64,000 nucleotides of DNA from Bacteroidales bacterium KHT7. Its GTDB lineage: Bacteria; Bacteroidota; Bacteroidia; Bacteroidales; Bacteroidaceae. Numbering within the stretch: the stretch's first letter is position 1; each line of letters begins with the position of its first letter. Under the pieces are notes generated by a model that worked only from the letters and a program-made list of their open reading frames with translations, did not search any database and had not been told where the DNA came from. The position numbers and the translations under genes were made by a program. Below, piece after piece: positions 53,901 through 61,150 of this stretch. The stretch spans positions 20,774-84,773 of the forward strand of contig FNBQ01000016.1 of NCBI GenBank assembly GCA_900102385.1, in the 5' to 3' direction.

Positions 53901-54553
53901 ACGGTGCATCTTACGATATCGGTTACGGCGGTCTCGACCACGTTCTTGCATCTGGCGAGGATGTTAACATCTTCGTTATCGATACTGAGGTTTACTCTAA
54001 CACTGGTGGTCAGTCATCTAAGGCTACTCCACTTGGTGCAATCGCTCAGTTCGCTGCTGCAGGTAAGAGAGTACGCAAGAAAGACCTTGGTTTGATGCAG
54101 GCTACTTACGGTTATGTTTACGTTGCACAGGTTGCTATGGGTGCTAACCCTGCACAGTGCTTGAAGGCATTCCGCGAGGCTGAGTCATACAACGGTCCTT
54201 CATTGATCATCGCTTACGCTCCATGTATCAACCACGGCTTGAAGGCTAAGGGCGGCATGGGTAAGAGCCAGGCTGAGGAGGCTAAGGCTGTTGAGTGCGG
54301 TTACTGGCACTTGTGGCGCTTCGACCCAAGATTGGCAGAAGAGGGCAAGAACCCATTCCAGCTCGATTCTAAGGCTCCTAACTGGGATAACTTCCAGGCA
54401 TTCCTCGAGGGCGAGGTTCGTTACTTGTCAGTAAAGAAGGCTTACCCAGCAGAGGCTCAGGAGTTGTTCGACCAGGCAAAGAAGTGCGCTCAGGAGCGTT
54501 ACGCAAGCTATGTTCGTATGAGCAAGATGGATTACTCAGAGCCAATCATCTAA
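50984..54553 (+). CDS. nifJ: Pyruvate:ferredoxin (flavodoxin) oxidoreductase
   Basis: 1189 residues, the full single-chain form. Order: pyruvate/TPP-binding domain I, gamma domain, two [4Fe-4S] sites (CAQCNSCAYVCP near 689 and CLGCGNCVDVCP near 744), the further Cys cluster CSGCGETPY near 817, and the TPP site GDGASYDIGYGG near 970. Oxidises pyruvate to acetyl-CoA and reduces ferredoxin. Codon use is strongly biased (GGT, GCT, GTT, AAG), as in rplY, which indicates high expression. Confidence 0.98.
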   Translation: MAKEKKFITCDGNQAAAHIAYMFTEVAAIYPITPSSPMAEHVDEWAAQGRKNLFGDTVSVQEMQSEAGAAGAVHGSLQAGALTTTFTASQGLLLMIPNMYKIAGELLPSVFHVSARTVASHSLCIFGDHGDVMACRQTGFAMLCEGSVQEVMDLSAVAHLAALEARVPFINFFDGFRTSHEYHKIEMIEEDDVKGLIDQKALAEFRSRALSPEHPQAKGMAENPETFFAHRESCNRFYDAVPAIVEKYMAEMSKITGREYKPFTYYGAADADRVIILMGSATEAAREAIDYMTAKGEKVGMVSVHLYRPFSVERLLAAVPKTAKKIAVLDRTKEPGANGEPLYLDVKDAFYGQPNAPVIVGGRYGLGSCDTTPTMITGVFENLALPQPKDHFTVGINDDVTFTSLPEKVEIPMGGAGMFEAKFFGLGADGTVGANKNSVKIIGDNTNKHCQAYFSYDSKKSGGFTCSHLRFGDNPIRSTYQIKTPNFVACHVQAYLRMYDVTRGLQKNGQFLLNTIYEGQELIDFLPNNVKRYFAQNNITVYYINATKIAREIGLGNRTNTILQSAFFRITEVIPVDLAVEQMKKFIVKSYGKKGEDVVNMNYAAVDRGGEYQTLAVDPAWASLPDDEPVKRDEPEYITNIVRPINAQAGDLLPVSAYKGIEDGTWEQGTAAYEKRGVSGLVPVWNAETCAQCNSCAYVCPHACIRPFVMTDEEAAGVNGASLEMKAPAAFKGMKFRIQVGVMDCLGCGNCVDVCPKKDAEALKMVPFDPSSEDAVKEANNWNYCVKNVKSKQDLVDVTSNPRMSQFATPLFEFSGACSGCGETPYVKLISQLFGDREMVANATGCSSIYSGSIPSTPYTKNEKGQGPAWANSLFEDFCEFGMGMVLANKKMKARIQRLLEEMIASDKTSEAYKEAAKEWIAGQNDAKASRAAADKLIPEIKAGAAAGCAVCAQLEELSHFLTKRSQWIIGGDGASYDIGYGGLDHVLASGEDVNIFVIDTEVYSNTGGQSSKATPLGAIAQFAAAGKRVRKKDLGLMQATYGYVYVAQVAMGANPAQCLKAFREAESYNGPSLIIAYAPCINHGLKAKGGMGKSQAEEAKAVECGYWHLWRFDPRLAEEGKNPFQLDSKAPNWDNFQAFLEGEVRYLSVKKAYPAEAQELFDQAKKCAQERYASYVRMSKMDYSEPII

Positions 54554-54578
54554 TCTCTGACAATTCCAGAATAAATAT

Positions 54579-54613
54579 AAAGGCTGCATCTTCAGAAGGT
54601 GCAGCCTTTTTTG
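54579..54613 (+). terminator. nifJ terminator
   Basis: AAAGGCTGCA pairs perfectly with TGCAGCCTTT, then TTTTT. It lies 16 bp before MITE copy 2. Confidence 0.88.
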
Positions 54614-54628
54614 ATTGAAATAATTTAT

Positions 54629-54808
54629 CCCAAATCGGTTATTAGGATGGCTATTTTCGTGGTTACTTTCATAACCGTTTGATAACAAACACTTTACAAA
54701 TTGAATTTTCTAATGACCACCATTAGAAAAACGAGCTTACAAGTAGCTTACTTTCAAGGTTTTACAAACTTAACCACGGATTTATGTACTTCTAACGACC
54801 GATTTGGG
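54629..54808. mobile_element. MITE copy 2 (180 bp)
   Basis: Same length and the same terminal inverted repeats as the copy at 567-746. Flanked by TTTAT on both sides (54624-54628 and 54809-54813), a 5-bp target duplication different from that of copy 1. The right duplication contains the stop codon of the minus-strand gene at 54810-55697, so the insertion sits exactly at that gene's end without shortening it by more than the final codons. The TTTTCTAATG/CATTAGAAAA hairpin is preserved. Confidence 0.92.
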
Positions 54809-54809
54809 T

Positions 54810-55697
54810 TTATTTCTTATTATGATTCAATATTTTTTTCAACGCTTCTATTGGAAGGAAGAAGCACCTTTTAGAATCGGCATGATAGATTATCTGACCG
54901 TCAAGTGCTGTACTTATAACAGTTGTTGATGCCATGCTGCCTCTGTAAAGCAAGAAATTACAGATATCGGTCGCAGTGATATAAGGATTGTCCTTGGTAT
55001 GAGAATGATATACAGACTCTGCCGGCTTTCCCGAATCATCTACAGTCTTCATAGCCAAAAGCGACTTGTGATACCGTCTGAAGCACAACGCATTGCCTTC
55101 ATTGTCAAAATCGATTGAATAGTCGTTTCCAAACGGAATGGTGTTATGATGCATCGTGCCCTGAAGAATATACAATCTAATGATGTTGTCGTTGATGCGT
55201 ACAAAATCGAAGTTTGGACCGCCACAATTTTTGTCGTAACCAATTTGTTCGCCATATTTTTCCAATCCGTTTTTGAGCATAAGCATTTTCAAAGCGAGGC
55301 GACTACGTTCTTCCTTTCTTATAGGACGTTTGTCGTACGAAACCATCATTTTTCCGTTCTGAATATTATAGCACATTTCGAAAACACAGTTTTTCTGCTC
55401 ATGGTCAAAAAACACAACTCCCCAAGAATCTTTTGTTGGCTGCCAGATAATATTTCTGCCAATGGACTCTCTACCATAATGTACCAACATGGAGTCGGTA
55501 GATATCCAGTTTACACGCTCGGCATGATACAGATTGTAGCCCTCTTCGCAAATGCTATCGAGTTTTGTCTGAATAACCTCAAGAGGCGGACGTTTAGGTT
55601 TCTTAGGTTTACCTTCCTTGCATTTAGCAAACGAAGAGAAGCACATTGCCGCAACAGCAACGAGCGACAGTCTTAAAAATTGTCTTGTATTAGTCAT
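54810..55697 (-). CDS. Exported protein with a JAMM-like motif
   Basis: 295 residues with a signal peptide (SSFA-KC, or a lipobox-like SFAKC). The segment H231-S-H233, seven residues, Thr241, two residues, Asp244 (HSHTKDNPYITATD) follows the JAMM/MPN+ pattern HxHx7[S/T]xxD. An upstream Glu is available (Glu200). JAMM proteins are zinc isopeptidases or peptidases. The rest does not recall a known family, so the match may be fortuitous. The MITE lies right after the stop. Confidence 0.75.
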   Translation of the reverse strand: MTNTRQFLRLSLVAVAAMCFSSFAKCKEGKPKKPKRPPLEVIQTKLDSICEEGYNLYHAERVNWISTDSMLVHYGRESIGRNIIWQPTKDSWGVVFFDHEQKNCVFEMCYNIQNGKMMVSYDKRPIRKEERSRLALKMLMLKNGLEKYGEQIGYDKNCGGPNFDFVRINDNIIRLYILQGTMHHNTIPFGNDYSIDFDNEGNALCFRRYHKSLLAMKTVDDSGKPAESVYHSHTKDNPYITATDICNFLLYRGSMASTTVISTALDGQIIYHADSKRCFFLPIEALKKILNHNKK

Positions 55698-55841
55698 AAT
55701 GGTTTTATAAAGATTTGATTTACACTATATTAGAATTCATAAACTGTATTTTTACAAGCGTAAAAATTCAGTTAAGGACAAAATCACTAACAAAAATACA
55801 ATAAAAAAACACCAAAGCCTGTACTTTATCTATTTTTTTAC

Positions 55842-55849
55842 TACTTTTG
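55842..55849 (+). promoter_or_regulatory. -7 box of the 150-residue lipoprotein gene
   Basis: TACTTTTG, 59 nt before the ATG. No good TTG at 19-21 nt. Confidence 0.45.
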
Positions 55850-55908
55850 CACAGAATAATCTAATATCTTACAATGCCAAACAGCATTAAAGAATAAAAT
55901 AAACTAAA

Positions 55909-56361
55909 ATGAAAAAATTGTTTTTATACCTATTGGCACTTCCTCTGGCATTCATGTCGTGCAGCGACGACTCTTCAGAAGATTTTATTGAGGAGAATCA
56001 AGTGTTTGAGAAAATCTCATATACGAGTGATTATCAGCAGTTACAGACTTACCAAACCGTGGTTATCAACAGCGAGAAGGAATATCAAGACTTTGTTAGT
56101 AAATATATAGATGAGTTGCCCAAACCATCCCCAAAGAAGAGCAAGGTTAACTTCTCGAAGAAATCCATAATAATGGTATATGGAACATCAAACAAAGGCA
56201 TAGATGATATTGAGAAGAAATTGGAAAAACATGACAATGACTATTATATAGACATTACAGTAATTCAGGATTTGACATATCCTATAATGGGCTGGTATGT
56301 AGGCTACACTGTTCCGAAAATAACAAACGAGAAGGTAAACGTAAACGTTCGCTACGAATAA
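55909..56361 (+). CDS. Small surface lipoprotein, unknown
   Basis: 150 residues. Lipobox FMSC with SDDSSEDF after the Cys, the acidic signal linked with surface display in Bacteroidota. The mature part has a beta-rich C-terminus (IIMVYGTSNKGI; GWYVGYTVPKI) loosely like PrcB-C lipoproteins. No catalytic motif. A perfect 15-bp terminator follows. Confidence 0.78.
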   Translation: MKKLFLYLLALPLAFMSCSDDSSEDFIEENQVFEKISYTSDYQQLQTYQTVVINSEKEYQDFVSKYIDELPKPSPKKSKVNFSKKSIIMVYGTSNKGIDDIEKKLEKHDNDYYIDITVIQDLTYPIMGWYVGYTVPKITNEKVNVNVRYE

Positions 56362-56384
56362 GGAGAGCTGATTTCATCATAAAG

Positions 56385-56430
56385 AAAGACTCACAATCGC
56401 ACAATGCTTGACGATTGTGAGTCTTTTTCT
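56385..56430 (+). terminator. Terminator of the 150-residue lipoprotein gene
   Basis: AAAGACTCACAATCG pairs perfectly with CGATTGTGAGTCTTT, then TTTT. Confidence 0.88.
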
Positions 56431-56536
56431 TGCCTAAAACAAAGAGCCTCAGCAGAGAGACGCAAAACCGAACAAGAAGCAAGCAGAGCATCTGGTATGC
56501 AGAACAAATGCAAGAATATTCATCTTTACAAGATTT

Positions 56537-56616
56537 TATCCCTATTTTTGGGGATATCAGACAGTAAAATCACTATTTTTAATGATTGATACATTGTTTT
56601 TATCGAAATAATTTTG
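56537..56616 (+). promoter_or_regulatory. Heme operon promoter and upstream palindrome
   Basis: Promoter: TTG (56586-56588), 20 nt, TAATTTTG (56609-56616). Thirty bases upstream is a perfect palindrome, TATCCC-8-GGGATA (56537-56556), a possible site for an iron or heme regulator. No protein is known to me for this site. Confidence 0.5.
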
Positions 56617-56678
56617 CAAACAAATTCAGAAAGATGGTAAAAGGATTCATATCTGCGGAAATTTCGGAATAAAAGACA

Positions 56679-58265
56679 ATGAAGAAAACCAACCCTCAGA
56701 CAGGCAAAAAGAAAGGAAAGGCAAGATGGCGTTCAACGCACAAATGGATTGGCTTGGTATTTTCTGTTTTCATTATTGTATTCTGCTTCAGCGGAATTAT
56801 ACTGAATCACCGTCGGCTATTCTCATCATGCGAGGTTAGCAGATGGTGGATGCCCTCGAACTATCATATTAAAGACTGGAACCAGAGCGTGATAAAAGGC
56901 ACTCTGCCAGCAGACAGCAACCGCATAATTGCCTACGGACAAGCCGGGATATGGCTTACAGACTGCGACTTCGGGAACTGGCACGACCTTAACAAAGGCT
57001 TGGACAAAGGCATTGACAACCGCAAGATAACAAACATTGTTAGAACCGGCGACGGCACTCTGTGGTGCTCTGCCCTTTACGATATTTACAGATACGACAA
57101 GACCAACGAATGTTGGGACAAGGTTACGCTGCCCGGAAACAACGAGCGTGTGAGCGACATTGCGCTGCGCGGAAACGACACGATAGTCGTTGCCACTCAC
57201 TCGGAGATATACGAGGCGATTGCGCCAAGCTACAACTTCGCTTTACGCAGACTGAAAACGCCCTACGGACACAGCAATAAGGTAACGCTATTCAAGACAT
57301 TCTGGATGCTTCACAGCGGCGACATGTTTGGGCTGGCAGGACGGCTATTTGTCGATTTCATAGCCGTTGCGATAATCTTCCTCTGCATCTCGTGCATCGT
57401 TTTCTTTATGCTAACCAACTCGGTTAAGCACCTGAGCAAACGGGCAAAGAACAGTTCGGCAGAGAAAGCCGAAAGACTAAAGAAAACGATAAAGACATAC
57501 GCCGGCTGGATGAGGTGGAACATGAAATGGCACAACAAACTGGGCGTTTGGCTGATAGTGTTCACGCTGATACTTTCGGTCACGGGCATGTGCCTGCGTC
57601 CGCCACTGATGATTCCGCTGGTAATGACAGAAATCTCGCCAATACCCGGCTCTGCCCTATCGGGCAAAAATGCGTTCTACGACAAAATGAGAGGCATAAG
57701 ATGGGACGCAAATTTGCAGAAATGGATTCTGGGAACGAGCGAAGGATTCTACATAGCAGACAAGGACTTCTCTTCAGCACCCGAGAAGATGAATGGTGCT
57801 CCGAAAGTAAGTCCGATGGGAATAAATGTGTTCTGCAAGAATCCAGACAACGACAACGAGTGGCTGATAGGCTCGTTCAACGGTCTGACAAGATGGAATC
57901 CGGCAACGGCTGAACAGACCGACTGGTTCACCGGCAAAGCCCCGGTTGTGCCGAAAGGCATCCCAATTGCGAGCCATGCCGTTACGGGCTTCACGGCAGA
58001 CATGAAGGGCAAGACTCCGGTGGTGTTCGAATATTCGGCTGCGCCAAACGTAAAGATGCCCGAGATGCCCGATGTTCTGAAAAATCAGCCTATGTCGCTG
58101 TGGAACTTCGCACTCGAGCTGCATGTGGGCAGATGCTATGAGCCGTTTCTGGGGTCGGTGCTATCGGTCCTGTTCGTATTCATCAGCGGACTTCTGCTGA
58201 CGCTCGTGCTCGTTTCGGGCTACATCATCAGAATAAAGACAAAGAAAAAATCACTTAATTATTAA
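56679..58265 (+). CDS. PepSY-type iron-regulated membrane protein
   Basis: 528 residues. PepSY-associated helices: first near 25-46 (GLVFSVFIIVFCFSGIILNHR), others near 225-245, 285-305 (KLGVWLIVFTLILSVTG) and at the C-terminus. The periplasmic loops contain short propeller-like repeats (LPADSNRIIAYGQAGIWL; TGDGTLWCSALYDIYRYD). PepSY-TM proteins accompany siderophore and heme receptors, and some are flavin-independent reductases; the exact role is not evident. First gene of the heme operon. Confidence 0.88.
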   Translation: MKKTNPQTGKKKGKARWRSTHKWIGLVFSVFIIVFCFSGIILNHRRLFSSCEVSRWWMPSNYHIKDWNQSVIKGTLPADSNRIIAYGQAGIWLTDCDFGNWHDLNKGLDKGIDNRKITNIVRTGDGTLWCSALYDIYRYDKTNECWDKVTLPGNNERVSDIALRGNDTIVVATHSEIYEAIAPSYNFALRRLKTPYGHSNKVTLFKTFWMLHSGDMFGLAGRLFVDFIAVAIIFLCISCIVFFMLTNSVKHLSKRAKNSSAEKAERLKKTIKTYAGWMRWNMKWHNKLGVWLIVFTLILSVTGMCLRPPLMIPLVMTEISPIPGSALSGKNAFYDKMRGIRWDANLQKWILGTSEGFYIADKDFSSAPEKMNGAPKVSPMGINVFCKNPDNDNEWLIGSFNGLTRWNPATAEQTDWFTGKAPVVPKGIPIASHAVTGFTADMKGKTPVVFEYSAAPNVKMPEMPDVLKNQPMSLWNFALELHVGRCYEPFLGSVLSVLFVFISGLLLTLVLVSGYIIRIKTKKKSLNY

Positions 58266-58290
58266 ACATTTATAAAATAACAGAAAAATT

Positions 58291-58800
58291 ATGAGACTCA
58301 AAAGTTTTATTACAATGATGTTCGCATCTGTTGCGCTGTTGGTTGGTACAACTTCATGCGGTGATGACGATGACGACAAGGTAGTATCAGTAGCCGAGGC
58401 AATGGCAGGCGAATACAATGGCGACCTCGGCATCAGCGTGATGGGTACTGAAATGAAATACGAAGGTACTTTCAAGATTACAAAGGTTGACGGCACACAC
58501 ATCGACATTACATTGCCTGCTGCAGGCGAAGGCGCAATGGCTCTGCCATCGCTCGACGTAAAGAACATTCAGACATCTGGCGAGGCTGAAATTACAGTTG
58601 GTGACCAGAAGGTTAAGGCTTACACAGCCACCCTCGACAATTATTCAGGCTCAATTACAGTAGACGGCGAAGAGAAGGCATACACCGTCACAAACCTTTC
58701 GGTAGCCGTTACTGGCAATGCATGCGTTATCACCTACACACTGAAGTATGGCAGGATGCCAATGCCTATGGAAGCAACGTTCCAAGGAACAAAAAAGTAA
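58291..58800 (+). CDS. Surface lipoprotein with a calycin-like fold
   Basis: 169 residues. Lipoprotein signal with Cys23 followed by GDDDDD, a strong surface-exposure signal. The mature part is all-beta (EYNGDLGISVMGTEMKYEGTFKI) and resembles calycin-like domains. Its place directly before the heme receptor suggests a HmuY-like hemophore role, which is inference. 25 nt after the PepSY gene and 13 nt before the receptor. Confidence 0.82.
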   Translation: MRLKSFITMMFASVALLVGTTSCGDDDDDKVVSVAEAMAGEYNGDLGISVMGTEMKYEGTFKITKVDGTHIDITLPAAGEGAMALPSLDVKNIQTSGEAEITVGDQKVKAYTATLDNYSGSITVDGEEKAYTVTNLSVAVTGNACVITYTLKYGRMPMPMEATFQGTKK

Positions 58801-58813
58801 AGATATTTCATAG

Positions 58814-61138
58814 ATGAAATCAAGGCTTATTATTTTGATTCTGTCCGTCAGCATGGCTTCGACTGTGCTGGCGGCCAGTCATGTTATTAAGGGTAAAATC
58901 ACGAGCACAAGCGGCGAACCTCTGCCCGGCTCAAACATAACGGTCAGGGGCACGAAGAACTTTGTTACGACCGCCGATGCTAACGGAAACTACAAGATTG
59001 AGGTTGGAAGCAACAAGTCTTACAAGATAACGGTATCTTACGTTGGATATGTAACACAGACATTCAACGTATTGGTAAACAACGGCGATGTGGACAAGAA
59101 CGTAAAAATGGTCGAAGACGAGCACTCGCTCGACCAAGTAGTGATTACGGCAACACACACCGCCAAGGCTCTGAAAGATGTACCCGTGGTTACGCGCCTC
59201 ATCACCCTGTCGGATATTCAGAAGGTTGATGCCACCAACATCCAAGACATGCTTACACAAGAACTTCCGGGACTGGAGTTTGGCTTGGCTATGAGTCAGG
59301 AAACATCGCTCAACATGAGCGGATTTGGCGGCAACGCAGTATTGTTCCTTGTCGACGGCGAACGAATGGCTGGCGAGACAATGGACAATGTTGACTACAA
59401 CCGAATGAACCTTGACAATGTGGGCAGGATAGAGATTGTGAAAGGCGCATCGTCAGCCCTCTACGGCTCGAACGCCGTGGGCGGAGTTATAAACATCATA
59501 AGCCGCGAGAATACCGAGCCTTGGACGGCAAACGTAAACTCGCGCTACAGTTCGATGGGAAACGAATGGCGCAACGGTGCGAACTTCTCTCTGAACAAAG
59601 GAAAATGGAACTCGCAGACAAATTTTCAGCATACAGATATCGAGCCAATTACGCTCTCTGCCGGAATATCATCGTCAGAAAAAGCACTGGCAATTCTGCA
59701 AGGCAAAACAATTGACGAGGACAAATCGGATATCAAGCGCCTGTACGGTCAGGAGACATTCAACGTTAAGGAACGGCTCACATTCAACGCAAGCGACAGA
59801 CTGAAATTCGTGGCTCGCGGCGGATATTTCTTCCGCGACAGCCAGCGCGACACATACAGCTATCACTTCAATGCCTACAGCGCAGGTCTGAAGGGGCGTT
59901 ACACGGCGGCAAACGGCAACAATCTCGAAGTGTCGTATGCCTTCGACCAATACGACAAGGCAAACTTCGACACCAGCGGAAAGCGCACTCACGACCACGA
60001 CTACAGCAACATTCAGCACGTTGGCCATGCCATCTACAACCATCTGCTTGGCAAGAACACACTTACGGTCGGAGCGGATTTCATGCACGACTATCTTACT
60101 ACATACCAGTTTCTGAACAATGCCGAGAACTCGCAGAACAATGCCGACGGATACGCGCAGTTCGACTACAATCCAACACAGAAGCTGAACATCGTCGGAA
60201 GTCTGAGATACGACTATTTCTCGGCATCCGACAATCAGTCTGTCACCGCCCGACTCGCCGCCGTGTACAAACTCAAGCTTCTGACGCTAAGAGCCAACTA
60301 CGCCAGCGGATTCCGCGCGCCGTCGCTGAAAGAGATGTACATGCACTACGACATGGACAACATGGGTTACATGATAATAGGAAATCCCGACCTCTCGCCC
60401 GAGAAGAGCAACAACTACAACATTGCCGTAGAGCACAACGGAAGCGTGAAGAACGGCTGCATCTTAGATGGAAACTACAACATAACGCTGATGGGCTACT
60501 GCAACGTGTTCGACAAACGCATAACAACAGTTGAGCGATATTGGGTGGTAGATGCCAGCAAGGCCGAAGGCGGATTTCAGATTACTGCCGACGACAAGCA
60601 TCTAACATCGCACGAAACGGCCGATGACATAACATACAAATACACAGCCGACGACGGAACGGTAAAAGAGGCTCTGAGCAGCGCACTCTACTGGAACGAG
60701 GACGGCGTGAAGGTTTACGGGCTTGAACTGAGCGCGAAATACAACTTCGACTTCGGTCTTGGACTGAAATACAACTACTCGTACATGCACGAGAGCGGAA
60801 ACGTGGTAGACAGCCAGTTCACTCAGCCACGCTCGCACTCTATGACGTGGAGCGCCGACTACGAGCACCGCTTCAGCAAAAACTACAAGGCAAGCATCAC
60901 CCTTTCGGGACGCGCCCTCGGAGCTCCGCAGTCGGGACGCAAGGATGTTGAGCAGGGCTACTCAATATGGAAATGCATGATTCAGCAGCATATCATGAAA
61001 GGCATAAAACTGAACTTTGCCGTAGACAACTTGTTCAACTACGTTCCGAAAGCCTATCACTACAACTCTCCGCTCACAACAGGAAGAAACTGGAGCGTGG
61101 GACTATCGCTTAACATTGACAGATTTTTTGAGAAATAA
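58814..61138 (+). CDS. TonB-dependent heme receptor (HmuR-like)
   Basis: 774 residues with a signal peptide (TVLA-AS). A carboxypeptidase-regulatory-like domain (about 22-100), the plug (VVITATHTAKALKDVP onward), and a 22-strand barrel. The barrel contains FRAPSLKEMY (near 500) and NPDLSPEKS (near 524), the FRAP/NPDL pair characteristic of heme receptors. Takes heme across the outer membrane. Followed after 12 nt by the HmuS-like gene. Confidence 0.93.
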   Translation: MKSRLIILILSVSMASTVLAASHVIKGKITSTSGEPLPGSNITVRGTKNFVTTADANGNYKIEVGSNKSYKITVSYVGYVTQTFNVLVNNGDVDKNVKMVEDEHSLDQVVITATHTAKALKDVPVVTRLITLSDIQKVDATNIQDMLTQELPGLEFGLAMSQETSLNMSGFGGNAVLFLVDGERMAGETMDNVDYNRMNLDNVGRIEIVKGASSALYGSNAVGGVINIISRENTEPWTANVNSRYSSMGNEWRNGANFSLNKGKWNSQTNFQHTDIEPITLSAGISSSEKALAILQGKTIDEDKSDIKRLYGQETFNVKERLTFNASDRLKFVARGGYFFRDSQRDTYSYHFNAYSAGLKGRYTAANGNNLEVSYAFDQYDKANFDTSGKRTHDHDYSNIQHVGHAIYNHLLGKNTLTVGADFMHDYLTTYQFLNNAENSQNNADGYAQFDYNPTQKLNIVGSLRYDYFSASDNQSVTARLAAVYKLKLLTLRANYASGFRAPSLKEMYMHYDMDNMGYMIIGNPDLSPEKSNNYNIAVEHNGSVKNGCILDGNYNITLMGYCNVFDKRITTVERYWVVDASKAEGGFQITADDKHLTSHETADDITYKYTADDGTVKEALSSALYWNEDGVKVYGLELSAKYNFDFGLGLKYNYSYMHESGNVVDSQFTQPRSHSMTWSADYEHRFSKNYKASITLSGRALGAPQSGRKDVEQGYSIWKCMIQQHIMKGIKLNFAVDNLFNYVPKAYHYNSPLTTGRNWSVGLSLNIDRFFEK

Positions 61139-61150
61139 CATATTGCAACA

